Source of the DNA: Timonella corticicola
Lineage (GTDB): Bacteria; Actinomycetota; Actinomycetes; Actinomycetales; Cellulomonadaceae
NCBI RefSeq assembly: GCF_042683685.1
Contig: NZ_JBHUOP010000002.1
Coordinates: forward strand, 1-64,000
Direction of reading: 5' to 3'
DNA: 64,000 bases
Of this stretch, positions 43,841 to 52,195 are shown piece after piece. The notes beneath the pieces were generated by a model. It worked only from the letters and a program-made list of their open reading frames with translations. It was not told the DNA's origin and did no database searches. Each line of letters starts with the position of its first letter. Position 1 is the stretch's first letter. The translations under genes and the position numbers were made by a program.

Positions 43841-43889
43841 TTTTCGACGACCTCCCACCTTCAACCCGCACTTCACCCGGGCGGTTGCC
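43841..43889. repeat. Intercassette repeat B, copy 3 (divergent)
   Basis: TTTTCGACGACCTCCCACC, CAACCCGCACTTCACC and CGGGCGG match the other copies more loosely. The surrounding 43712-44231 shows no supportable gene. Confidence 0.45.
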
Positions 43890-44231
43890 ATGAAACCCGC
43901 ACGGAAGTTGTCGGACCACCCTCATGTCTCGAACGCTGTCATATCTCTGGCCTACATGCCGTCCCGTAAGCTCGCACGCGTCATCGCTCAGCCCGGGTCG
44001 CTGAGCCGTTTCGAGAGGTTCGCTCGCAGAGCCTCAACATAGCGGCGGGCCGTAACCCAAGACTCAGTCACTGCTCTACAGATAGTTGCGCGGTCGCCTC
44101 ACCGTTGGTGAACATCGAGTTGAGTGCGGCAGCCAGGTCGCTACCTCGCACGGCCCGCTGTCCGCGTCCGTGCAGCCGCGGCATTCCGCCCCGTCAAGCC
44201 AAAGAACTGACGCGCCTTCCGGCACGTCCCC

Positions 44232-44298
44232 ATTGCCGACGATCACCTCACCGCCACCCCACACCTCACCCGGGCGGACGGCAAGCCCCAGCGCGCTA
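44232..44298. repeat. Intercassette repeat B, copy 4
   Basis: ATTGCCGACGATCACC, CCCCACACCTCACCCGGGCGG, ACGGCAAGC and GCGCGCT blocks, closest to copy 2. It touches the stop of the last gene of the GTPase operon. Confidence 0.65.
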
Positions 44299-44634
44299 AG
44301 CGCCAAACACTTCGCGACCTTCAACTTTCCAGATGCGCTCATACTCTTGAGCAACCAGCGGCCAAACTTCACGGATCCCATCTTCAAGTGAGTTCACTGT
44401 TGAGGTTTCAGTGCCGAATAGCACAAACTCATGCGGAATAGGTCGACCGGATCGGTCTTTGCGTCCTTCTGGATCGAGGAAGCGCAATACAACTCGATCA
44501 GATGCACGCTCGAAGTATTCACCGGAGCCAGATGCGCTCGAGAACGAACGCTCGTACTCGCGGAGCGGATCATCAAACCCGCCGTTACGGACGAAGCGAA
44601 ATCCCCAAGAGTACCCTCGAGTAGCCCAAATCAT
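44296..44634 (-). CDS. Small partner protein of the P-loop GTPase
   Basis: 112 aa, starting two bases after the GTPase stop, so cotranslated. No known family: TRGYSWGFRFVRNGGFDDPL, then a basic stretch (RVVLRFLDPEGRKDRSGRP) and PLVAQEYERIWKVEG. No signal peptide or membrane helix. Its pairing suggests a GTPase-activating or effector subunit, by analogy with known small partners in GTPase conflict systems; this is inference. Confidence 0.65.
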   Translation of the reverse strand: MIWATRGYSWGFRFVRNGGFDDPLREYERSFSSASGSGEYFERASDRVVLRFLDPEGRKDRSGRPIPHEFVLFGTETSTVNSLEDGIREVWPLVAQEYERIWKVEGREVFGA

Positions 44635-44636
44635 GT

Positions 44637-45788
44637 TTATTGCTGACTCCGAAGTAGGACGTTCGCAACTTCGCCCTCATTGAGGTCCATCATGAACTGC
44701 GTCAACGTCGCACGTACGTTGTCGTGCTTTTGCAGAGCATCGGCGTTCGTCTTTCTCAGTTGGTCAGCGGCCATATTTACCGCCTCATTGATTACGTCTG
44801 AGGGGAGGAACTTCAGAATCAAGCCGATTTTTGGAATCTTAGTCGCGAGTTTAGAACTCAAGATCGTCGCAGCAATCGCCCCGGCACTTTTCAAGAGTTC
44901 CTCAGAAACCTTGGCCGGGAGCTGTCGATCTCTAACCCACTTCACGTGCCGCTCGAACGGCAATATTGCTGCTAGAGGCAACATCAGCGGCACACCAATT
45001 CGCTTGTCCAATTCGATCTTCCCGGGTTCGAACTTTGCAGACGAGAGAAGCACAAAGTCTGCACCAACTTCGAGTGCATCGCTGCCTTGGACGAGATCAG
45101 CGAGTAGTTCCCGTAGGAGATCAACTTCGTCGCACGCTTTCTCGATAATTAAGTCTCGGAACTGGAACACATCTACGTCCGGCAGAAGATCCGCCTTCGA
45201 AAGTGCGATTACCCAGATCCGAGGAAACTCGACGAGTTTCTCCCCATTCACGAGCAGGTCGTCCTTCAATGACAAGATCCCGTTGTGGAAGTTTGAGAAC
45301 AGGCTCTTCAGGTAGCGCTCCTCTTCACCTGCGTTATCAATCAGACGTTGGGCGTCAACGAGGATAAGCGCAACATCAGAGCCAAGCAGGGAACGGAATG
45401 TATCGACTCTGCGCTCCGCTTCTTCGGGCCCACTCACATCCTGTTCAAACCACTCGCCTGGGTAGTCATGCCAGACAAGTCGCAGTGCATCAAATGGATT
45501 AGCTTTCGCCTTGCTCGTTTCGGGTTTGCGCATCTTGATGGCAAACGAATACGAGGTCGCGGTGAAACGATTGGTTTCAGGAAGCGTCGCTGAGTTTCTC
45601 ATTCCAAGATAGTTCTTGTAGAGCCGATTACCTTGGCCGATGTCGCTAGCTACGACATTGAATAGGCTCTCTCTCAGATACTTGGGCTCCTGCATTGCTC
45701 CATAAAAGGACGACAACAACACTGTTTTGCCGCTTCCGCTCTCACCAAAAACTGCGATCTGTTGTTCAAGTTCTTTACGCACCTTCAT
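44637..45788 (-). CDS. P-loop GTPase (double-GTPase/DO-GTPase-like)
   Basis: 383 aa. Walker A GESGSGKT at residues 15-22, a G3-like DYPG at 108-111 (VWHDYPGEWF) and a G4-like SKAD at 197-200. The C-terminus has hydrophobic helices (GAIAATILSS, PKIGLILKFLP) that may touch a membrane. It resembles the GTPases described in predicted bacterial conflict and defence systems more than translation or ribosome GTPases. It lies 92 bases after the immunity-like gene and two bases before its small partner gene. A signalling role in the toxin operon is inferred. Confidence 0.75.
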   Translation of the reverse strand: MKVRKELEQQIAVFGESGSGKTVLLSSFYGAMQEPKYLRESLFNVVASDIGQGNRLYKNYLGMRNSATLPETNRFTATSYSFAIKMRKPETSKAKANPFDALRLVWHDYPGEWFEQDVSGPEEAERRVDTFRSLLGSDVALILVDAQRLIDNAGEEERYLKSLFSNFHNGILSLKDDLLVNGEKLVEFPRIWVIALSKADLLPDVDVFQFRDLIIEKACDEVDLLRELLADLVQGSDALEVGADFVLLSSAKFEPGKIELDKRIGVPLMLPLAAILPFERHVKWVRDRQLPAKVSEELLKSAGAIAATILSSKLATKIPKIGLILKFLPSDVINEAVNMAADQLRKTNADALQKHDNVRATLTQFMMDLNEGEVANVLLRSQQ

Positions 45789-45880
45789 GCACTCAGGCTA
45801 TCCCAAAAGCCGGCGTAACAGCGCAGGTTATCCGCGATTAGCAAGAGGTATCACCCGGTAGTAACGAATGCAGAGAATTT

Positions 45881-46288
45881 TCAATCGATTACGCGCACTG
45901 AAGTCTCAACAACGCTCGCGTAGGTAAGCAACACAACGAGTTCCCAAAGCAAGTCTCGCCCGTCTGAGGTTGTGTATAGATTCGCGCATGAGGTGACTAT
46001 CGGACTTAGGTTCCCAGTCCAAGGCGGAAGAACTGTGCGATCGTTGAGGTCCCAAATCGCGTCTTCTGGCGAGACCTGTGCGAGGGCGTCACGAACCAGA
46101 TTCAGTTGACGCGCTGTTTCTTGCGCATCACTCGCCGCGCAAGTTCCAAACCGCAGGAATTGAACCGCAAGCGGCACCTGCGGCAGAAGGGACTGTAGGT
46201 GGACTGTGACTATCGACAGAATCGAGTGAGTCAGTTCGTGCCCACCCAGATCAAGCAAACGCTGACCGTCAGTACTTTCAAGCATCAT
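45881..46288 (-). CDS. Candidate immunity protein
   Basis: 135 aa, acidic, helical, no signal peptide and no recognised domain (SPEDAIWDLNDRTVLPPW, GRDLLWELVVLLTYASVVET). It begins three bases after the stop of the nuclease-like lipoprotein gene. In polymorphic toxin loci the cytoplasmic immunity gene lies immediately downstream of the toxin, so I read it as the cognate antidote. That is an inference from position and size only. Confidence 0.6.
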   Translation of the reverse strand: MMLESTDGQRLLDLGGHELTHSILSIVTVHLQSLLPQVPLAVQFLRFGTCAASDAQETARQLNLVRDALAQVSPEDAIWDLNDRTVLPPWTGNLSPIVTSCANLYTTSDGRDLLWELVVLLTYASVVETSVRVID

Positions 46289-46291
46289 GGC

Positions 46292-47503
46292 TTACCTCTT
46301 AAAATCGATTACAACGTTGGGATCGATCGAGTCGAGTTTTGACTTGAGGAATCTCACGGTATCGTCTATCTTCACCTGTGAGTACCCTCGTTTACTCGCG
46401 TCGAGATATATGCGCTGGGCTGTTCCTTCAGGTAGATTCGCCTTGCGCTCCGCGACCTGTGTTCTCAGCTTTAGCGCCAATCCATCTAGATTTGTTTCCA
46501 AATCATAGTTCTTAACTTCAATAGCCTCGAGCTTTCCATTGACCGTTCGCACGATATCCGGACGTGTAGATCCCGGAGTTCCGTATGGCACCTCTTTACC
46601 GGCGAGATAAGACTTCTGCTCCACTCCACCATATTCTTTCAAGGCGTTAAGTTCAGACTGCCTCGGCGTCGGTATCGCTGACTTGACTGCTTTGTGAATA
46701 GTGAGAGCCTTCGAAATTCCCCCCGTGACCACGCCTCCTACGGCGCCCCATTTGAACCCATCGCTTCCAGAGACAGCTGCCGCCCTGAGAGAGGAATTTA
46801 GATCCCCTGTCTGTATACCGGTAATGATCCCGTCCGTAGCAGCGCCAAGAACACCTCCACTTAACGCAAAGATGCTTCCAGTCTTAGCTGATGCCGCAAA
46901 GATCGCTTGGACCACGCCACCGGCTGGTATCAAGCCTGCTCCTGCGACCACGGTGACAGCAACGGAAACTAGGATTACGCCCGTACCTATCGCAACGTTC
47001 TGGATGACCCGATCAAATGTGTCGTCGTAAGCCGCAAATTCTCTAACCTCTGTGACGCCCTCTTCGTTCACATCAAACACGTATTTTGTACCCTCGAATT
47101 GGGCTTCCACATCCGATAGTTTGTATCCGAAGTAGATGTTCTCCTGCGAGTTGTATCCCAGTTCCTCGAAGTACTCTTTCGAAACGTGAGAGGCAACCAC
47201 GTGCTCGATAACGTAGTCATCGCTTTGCAGCTCTGCGTCTAGCGTGGCGTAGACCGAGTCTTCTACGAACTGTAAGAGCTCGGGGTCGTTGAGCCGGTCA
47301 AACGCTATCGGGGCCGCAGTCGGTTCTGGAGTCTCCTCGAGCTCAGCGGAATTACTGGGATCCTCCGTCGGCTCAGTCTGAGGCTGCGGGCTCTGCGTTA
47401 CATCGATGGAACTAGTTGTTGGAGCTTCTGGCTCTTTCGGTTGACTCACACATCCAGTGAGCATCAAGGCAGTGCATAGCAAGAGCCCTATGAAGCGGTT
47501 CAT
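46292..47503 (-). CDS. Lipoprotein with C-terminal PD-(D/E)xK nuclease-like toxin domain
   Basis: 403 aa. Signal sequence and lipobox LTGC (Cys18), a Pro/Thr/Glu-rich linker to about 65, a domain at 66-160 with no known relative, a glycine-rich hydrophobic segment at about 165-262, and a C-terminal domain with RPD (D316) and EVK (E329, K331). The RPD-x12-EVK arrangement fits restriction-endonuclease-fold nucleases of polymorphic toxins. The hydrophobic glycine-rich part could form a pore or translocator. ATG overlaps the preceding gene by four bases. The immunity-like gene follows. It may be a surface-held, contact-type toxin; this has not been shown. Confidence 0.72.
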   Translation of the reverse strand: MNRFIGLLLCTALMLTGCVSQPKEPEAPTTSSIDVTQSPQPQTEPTEDPSNSAELEETPEPTAAPIAFDRLNDPELLQFVEDSVYATLDAELQSDDYVIEHVVASHVSKEYFEELGYNSQENIYFGYKLSDVEAQFEGTKYVFDVNEEGVTEVREFAAYDDTFDRVIQNVAIGTGVILVSVAVTVVAGAGLIPAGGVVQAIFAASAKTGSIFALSGGVLGAATDGIITGIQTGDLNSSLRAAAVSGSDGFKWGAVGGVVTGGISKALTIHKAVKSAIPTPRQSELNALKEYGGVEQKSYLAGKEVPYGTPGSTRPDIVRTVNGKLEAIEVKNYDLETNLDGLALKLRTQVAERKANLPEGTAQRIYLDASKRGYSQVKIDDTVRFLKSKLDSIDPNVVIDFKR

Positions 47504-48807
47504 GATTCACCGTCCTGGGATGCAGCGTTAACTTCACCTAGTTTACGCTTCCGCTGGAACGCCACCACGGTCCCCACCAACGCCGCACAGGCAAAGATCC
47601 CTATCAACAGATAAGGTGTTCTCATCTGGTTCTTTACCACATAGGCTGCTTCGTGAGACACCGCACCGGCCGGAGTGTTTTGGTCCCCGTCAATCACGGG
47701 ATCGGTAAACGATTCTTCAGGACCTTCAGCAGCCTCCGGCGCAGCTTCAACCGCAGGCCCAGACACCGGTATGAGCGATCCGTCTTCCGAGATGAGAGCT
47801 CCCTCAGCAAGTAGATCGTTGATGTCTTCGATGGGCATCCCGGTAGCTGCGTGTGCTTTGAGCACGTCATCGGTGCCCACATAAATCATCTTGACTGTGT
47901 ATTGCTCTGTGTATCGATTACTAGCGGTGATTGTGTAGGTGCCTTCCTCGACGTATTGGCTTCCGTCTCTGGCGGGCTTGTTGAACCTAATGTCCTCGAT
48001 CAGTCCGTCTCGGCTGTCGTTCAGTACCTCACGCTTGATGTCTATGTCTAAGTACCGTGACTTCGCAAGGTCCAGACGGAATCCATTGGATGTGACCGCC
48101 GAGTTTGTAAGTTCTGCACCGGTGGTCACATCGAATGGGAACACCATGCTGTTCCCGTTACGAACAGCGAATTCGAAGGAGATTTGATATCCGGTGTGCT
48201 TGTATGACGGCTTCCAACCGAACACGTCAAATCGAGGTGTTCTGAGTTCATAGTCTAGGGCGACTTCGTAGTCGCCCTCCTCGAAAAGTTCTATCTGCGT
48301 CGCGGCAGTCGTCGATGCGTTCGCTTCAAGAAAGTTGCTATAGAGCGTGGTTTTTGACTCGTTTGAATGGTCGGTGTGTTTCACGATCAACATGCCACGC
48401 CCGAAGTTCTGTTGTTCTACCTGGAACTTCTGATCCCAGCCGTCTCTATCCTCAGCCACGGTGAGCGATTCGTTGTCGTTAATGCGATCAATGTCTTGCT
48501 CTAACTCAAACCATAGCGCTACTTCATCGCCAACATTTTTAAGGAATACGGGCACGCCATCGCTTTCAGCCACACGCGTGAAGCCGTTGACGTAAAAGTT
48601 GCCGAGTTGCCAACCCCAGTGAACATCATCCTTGGTGATTTGCTCTGTCCCGGAAAAGCCACTATCTGTACCTGCATTGACGAGTGATTCTTCACCCAAA
48701 CGGTACTTCGTCTCGTCTTCTACGGCCTGCGCACTTGTGGCGACGAGTGTCACTGCGGCTAGGAAACAAGCAAATAAAACCTTGCCATATTTTGGAGTCT
48801 TCATCAC
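47500..48807 (-). CDS. Secreted, C-terminally membrane-anchored surface protein
   Basis: 435 aa. Signal peptide of about 28 residues (cleavage near SAQA), a large beta-rich extracellular region of about 330 residues, a Pro/Glu/Ala-rich stalk at about 345-385, and a membrane helix (PYLLIGIFACAALVGTVVAF) followed by a basic tail. No known domain. The second codon ATG (48802-48804) is an equal start candidate. First gene of the five-gene operon, overlapping the toxin-like lipoprotein gene by four bases (ATGA), so made together with it. Could be the delivery or receptor partner of that lipoprotein. Confidence 0.7.
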   Translation of the reverse strand: MMKTPKYGKVLFACFLAAVTLVATSAQAVEDETKYRLGEESLVNAGTDSGFSGTEQITKDDVHWGWQLGNFYVNGFTRVAESDGVPVFLKNVGDEVALWFELEQDIDRINDNESLTVAEDRDGWDQKFQVEQQNFGRGMLIVKHTDHSNESKTTLYSNFLEANASTTAATQIELFEEGDYEVALDYELRTPRFDVFGWKPSYKHTGYQISFEFAVRNGNSMVFPFDVTTGAELTNSAVTSNGFRLDLAKSRYLDIDIKREVLNDSRDGLIEDIRFNKPARDGSQYVEEGTYTITASNRYTEQYTVKMIYVGTDDVLKAHAATGMPIEDINDLLAEGALISEDGSLIPVSGPAVEAAPEAAEGPEESFTDPVIDGDQNTPAGAVSHEAAYVVKNQMRTPYLLIGIFACAALVGTVVAFQRKRKLGEVNAASQDGES

Positions 48808-49027
48808 TTGCCTATTGTAAGCGGGCTGCTGCGCAATTTTATTGTGTTTTCCAACCGCAAGATAGGCAGGCAGACATATCTGTAACTGCCGCTCGAGAGA
48901 CCTCTGTCATGTCGACGGCACGCCTACTCCGGCATTCCCCACCAAAGGGGCAAAAGACACCGCCGTTGGGGGCCGCACAGTAGTTGCTGACACAACCGAA
49001 GAATCGTCTCAACGAACCCGATTTTTC
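48808..49027. other. Intergenic region before the surface-protein operon
   Basis: No gene. It must hold the minus-strand promoter of the 48.8-44.3 kb operon. I see no strong hairpin or operator in it; it ends at the IS left end. Confidence 0.4.
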
Positions 49028-50524
49028 CCTAGCCTCGATCTTTCATCGAGGCTGGTGGAGTAGGGGCTCGGCGTCGTTGCCGGGGCTGTGGGGTCGATTC
49101 TGGCACCGGGGTGCGACATTGGCCGCGAGGCGTCGCGGTCGCGGGGTTTCCGTCCCGGGGTTCCTGGTGTCGTGACGGGCGGTGGTGTCAGTCGCTGGGT
49201 GCGGGCAGCGCGCGGAGTCTGCCGATCGCGGCGAGCACGATGGCGGCCCAGCGTGACCGGCTGGACAGGTGCAGGATGCTGCGGCACCCGTGCCGTGCGA
49301 TGGTGGCGGGGATGGTGAACAGGTTCCCACCGGCGGGCCTCGCGGTGCGAGTGGGCGAGGAGCCCTGCCCAGGCGGTGAGTTCGCTGGCGAGGGCGACGA
49401 TCGCGCACCAGATCCGGTTCTGATCGAACCCGTGCAGTGGCAGGTTCCTAAGCCCGGTGTCTTTGCCTTCGCAGATGCGGTCCTCGCAGCGGGCCCGGCG
49501 GCGGTGTCGCAGTTCAAGCTGCTGCAGTTGCCCGCGGGCGGTGTTGGTGGCGAACGCGGTGAGTCGGTAGCCCTCGACGTCGTCGAACCGGAGCTGCACG
49601 CCGGGGTGGGGGCGCTCCCGGCGGACGATGACGCGCATCCCCTTGGGGTAGTCCTGCAGGTTCAACACACCGGTGAGCTCGGCGACCGCCACCCCCTCGC
49701 GGGGGTCCCCGTTCGCGTCGAGCGCAGCCTTTCAGAGGTTCTCGGGGATGAGGTTGTAGAGCTCGGGCGTCTCGAACGGCAGGGTGTAGTCGACCGAGTA
49801 CGACAGGCCCTTGTTCGTCAGCCAGGTGAGGAACTTCTTCGTGCCCACACCACCGTGGTCGGCGAACGCGACCAACGGGTGGAACCCGAACCCGCGTTTG
49901 AAGGTGGGTTTCGCGGCTTCCTTCTCGCTGTGCGCGGTGATCAGTGTCGCGTCCAGATCGATCACCAACGGCATCCCAGGCGAGATACCCGCGTTCGGGG
50001 CGTGCCCTTCGGCCAGGCCCCACGCTGTTTCGTGGGCTGCCTGCCGTGCCGCATCGATCCCAGCCAGGACCCGGTCCGCGTCCGCTGCCAGAGCCGCGAT
50101 CGTACGCGACACGGTCGGATCCGACGCGACCAGCCCATAGACCCCGGGCTCAGAGCGGACGGTGGCGATATCACTGAGCGCGTCACCACCCAAAGCGAGC
50201 GTCACCGCGAGATCGAGGACCACCTTGCCCGGATCGTGCACAGCTAGGGGCTTGCGCCACGGCGACAGCGCCTGCGACAAGCCCCGATCAAGGCCCATCG
50301 CCCGCGCTGTCTCGCTCAGCATCACCCGCCCGCGTGACCGACTGCGAGAACCGCCGCAGTATCGACATCCATACGCGGATAGCCGCTGGTAGTCTTCACC
50401 TTGAAGGTGCTCCTCTCACTGAGTGAATCGTTCCCCAGGAAAGAACTATTCTCCCAGATCAGGAGCACTTCCCACGCCTACAACACGACCCCGAAGCCTT
50501 CAACGATGAAAGCCCGAGGCTAAG
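49028..50524 (-). mobile_element. Decayed IS1380-family insertion sequence
   Basis: About 1.5 kb, bounded by related terminal repeats: CTAGCCTCGATCTTTCATCG near 49029-49048 and, inverted, TTAGCCTCGGGCTTTCATCG near 50504-50523 (17 of 20 bases agree). The inside holds a single transposase gene with several disabling lesions. I could not find matching four-base target duplications at the ends. The GC content is clearly higher than that of its neighbours. It lies between the surface-protein operon and the Gabija pair. Confidence 0.78.
49188..50399 (-). pseudogene. IS1380-type DDE transposase, disrupted
   Basis: Reads as a transposase from GTG at 50397-50399 (KTTSGYPRMDVD) but with three lesions. 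First, one G is missing just before MLSETARAM (about 50326), shifting the frame. Second, a TGA at 49732-49734 replaces what should be Trp between PELYNLIPENL and KAALDANGD. Third, a deletion near 49326 joins EARRWEP to NLFTIPATIARHG and shifts the frame for the C-terminus, which ends LRALPAPSD at 49188. Family-typical stretches are VRRERPHPGVQLRF, RLTAFATNTARGQL and DTGLRNLPLHGF. It cannot be active as read. Confidence 0.85.
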
Positions 50525-50530
50525 CATTCG

Positions 50531-52195
50531 CTAGCGGTTAACAACCTCCGCCCAATTCACCGTCTCAAACCAAGAGATTACGCTTGAGCCCTCTTGAAGG
50601 TTTGCTGATCTGATCTGTTCAAAAAAGCGTGATCGATGTTGGGGACGGATGAACCCGTTGAGAGTTGGTACCTTCTGAGCATAGTTGAGCACCACACCAT
50701 GTCGCGCCCGTGACATCATCACCGAGAGCACACGAGCTTCTTCGGCAATTTCCTCAACCGTTCTCGCATTGAAATTCGGTATGGAGCCATCTTCCATCCC
50801 AACGATGATTACCCAATCAAACTGTTGCCCTTTGCCTACATGCCCTGTAAGTAAATGTGCACCTGGAACTGTGATGAGTGTGCTGGAATCACCAACGCGG
50901 ATACGTGAACGAATGTCTAGTGGCTCTATCCCGTCTTGTAACAGATCAGCGCACCACCCGAGCGCTTTACCCAAGTTATCGCGTCCATCGATTACAGAAT
51001 CGAAATTCGCCATATCTCGTAAGAATGAATCTTTATCGGTTGCGTTCCAGTACCTAACAAGATCAAAGTTCGCAAGCATGGACCTAACAATTCTCGCAGT
51101 ATCTGTGTCAAGAACCCCATCGTCCCAGCGATGGGCCTCAATATCACTGGCGGCGAAGGCATCGTCTACAAACCTTCTGCGAGTAGTTGATCGAGCAAGA
51201 ATGCCGATGCGTTGCATTGGTGCCCTGCTCAGGATCGCTTTCGACAGCCGGACAACATAGTCAGCTTCTGCAGCAGCAGAGTCATGTGCAACCGAGCCAA
51301 CCAAGCCACCACTTGGCCACGACTCCGCATTTGCCGACGCCAAGTGCGCTCCCCCCGTGAGTCCGATGAGTGAGTTCACGGCATCGAGGACTGCCGGGGA
51401 TGATCGGTGAGACTCGTTCAATTCGACTACCGTCCTGCACTCAGTTCGAATCTCTGCGTCAACGGCGGACGGCAAAGCTCCTGCAAAACCATAGATCCCT
51501 TGCGCTAGATCACCAGCATAAGTTGTGCGTCCTTGCCCGATCCGTTTGACAAGCCGGAGTTGCTGCGGGGTCAGGTCCTGATACTCGTCCACGACGACGG
51601 CGCCGAAGTGTGCACGGTATAAGTTGGCCACCGTTTCGTTCGCAAGGATGAGCTCCGCGACCCGCGGAAGATCGTCGTAAGTCAATCGTCCTTCGCGCCG
51701 TCGTTGCAGCTCTAACGCAAGCGCACCATCGCGGAGAGCGGCCTCAACTGCACTATCTCCAAGCGCTTGTTGCTTCGCCTCTCTTAGCATTTTCTCGATG
51801 CGAGCCCTCTCGCCCCAATCAAGTTCAAGGCGGCGGAGTTCATCGCCAACCCAATCACCCTCAGGGAGCATAGTTTCAGGATCTTGACCGATAACATTAG
51901 CGTGGGCACGAAACAAGCGTGCCGATAGGCCATGAAAATTCACCACAGTAACACCATTACTCATCTCTGTTGGTGTCAGGTAGGCTCCCAAACGTTCCTT
52001 GATATTGTCGCGCGCACGATTAGAGAACGTCACCACCAATACTTTCCGAGGGTGCTGAATCACGCCACGACGCAGCAGCCCCTGTACTCGCAGTGCAAGA
52101 GCTTCAGTCTTCCCACAGCCGGCAGGTGCGACGACAAGCAGACTGAGCGACTCGGTATCGCGGATCTCCACCTGCTTTTGAGTAGGGGTCAGCAT
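50531..52195 (-). CDS. gajB: Gabija protein GajB (UvrD-like helicase)
   Basis: 554 aa superfamily 1 helicase with Walker A APAGCGKTEA, the NRARDNIKERL motif, Walker B VVVDEYQDLTP, LNESHRSSPAV and a C-terminal MMSRARHGVVL. It has the compact size of GajB, not of full UvrD/PcrA. The start immediately follows the gajA stop (no gap). In the Gabija defence system GajB senses DNA ends/ssDNA and stimulates GajA nuclease. Its 3' end stops seven bases before the IS right end; it appears intact. Confidence 0.9.
   Translation of the reverse strand: MLTPTQKQVEIRDTESLSLLVVAPAGCGKTEALALRVQGLLRRGVIQHPRKVLVVTFSNRARDNIKERLGAYLTPTEMSNGVTVVNFHGLSARLFRAHANVIGQDPETMLPEGDWVGDELRRLELDWGERARIEKMLREAKQQALGDSAVEAALRDGALALELQRRREGRLTYDDLPRVAELILANETVANLYRAHFGAVVVDEYQDLTPQQLRLVKRIGQGRTTYAGDLAQGIYGFAGALPSAVDAEIRTECRTVVELNESHRSSPAVLDAVNSLIGLTGGAHLASANAESWPSGGLVGSVAHDSAAAEADYVVRLSKAILSRAPMQRIGILARSTTRRRFVDDAFAASDIEAHRWDDGVLDTDTARIVRSMLANFDLVRYWNATDKDSFLRDMANFDSVIDGRDNLGKALGWCADLLQDGIEPLDIRSRIRVGDSSTLITVPGAHLLTGHVGKGQQFDWVIIVGMEDGSIPNFNARTVEEIAEEARVLSVMMSRARHGVVLNYAQKVPTLNGFIRPQHRSRFFEQIRSANLQEGSSVISWFETVNWAEVVNR

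Noticed and set aside
43701..44042. 113-aa plus-strand frame and 44076-44387 minus-strand frame
   Set aside because: They run through repeat B copies, lack ribosome binding sites and have no protein-like composition.
41500..44300. CRISPR array or integron attC array
   Set aside because: The repeats are too few, irregularly spaced and separated by genes; no cas or integrase gene in the window.
49111..50247. 378-aa plus-strand frame
   Set aside because: Antisense shadow of the GC-rich transposase; Val/Gly/Asp/Arg-rich translation with no known motif.
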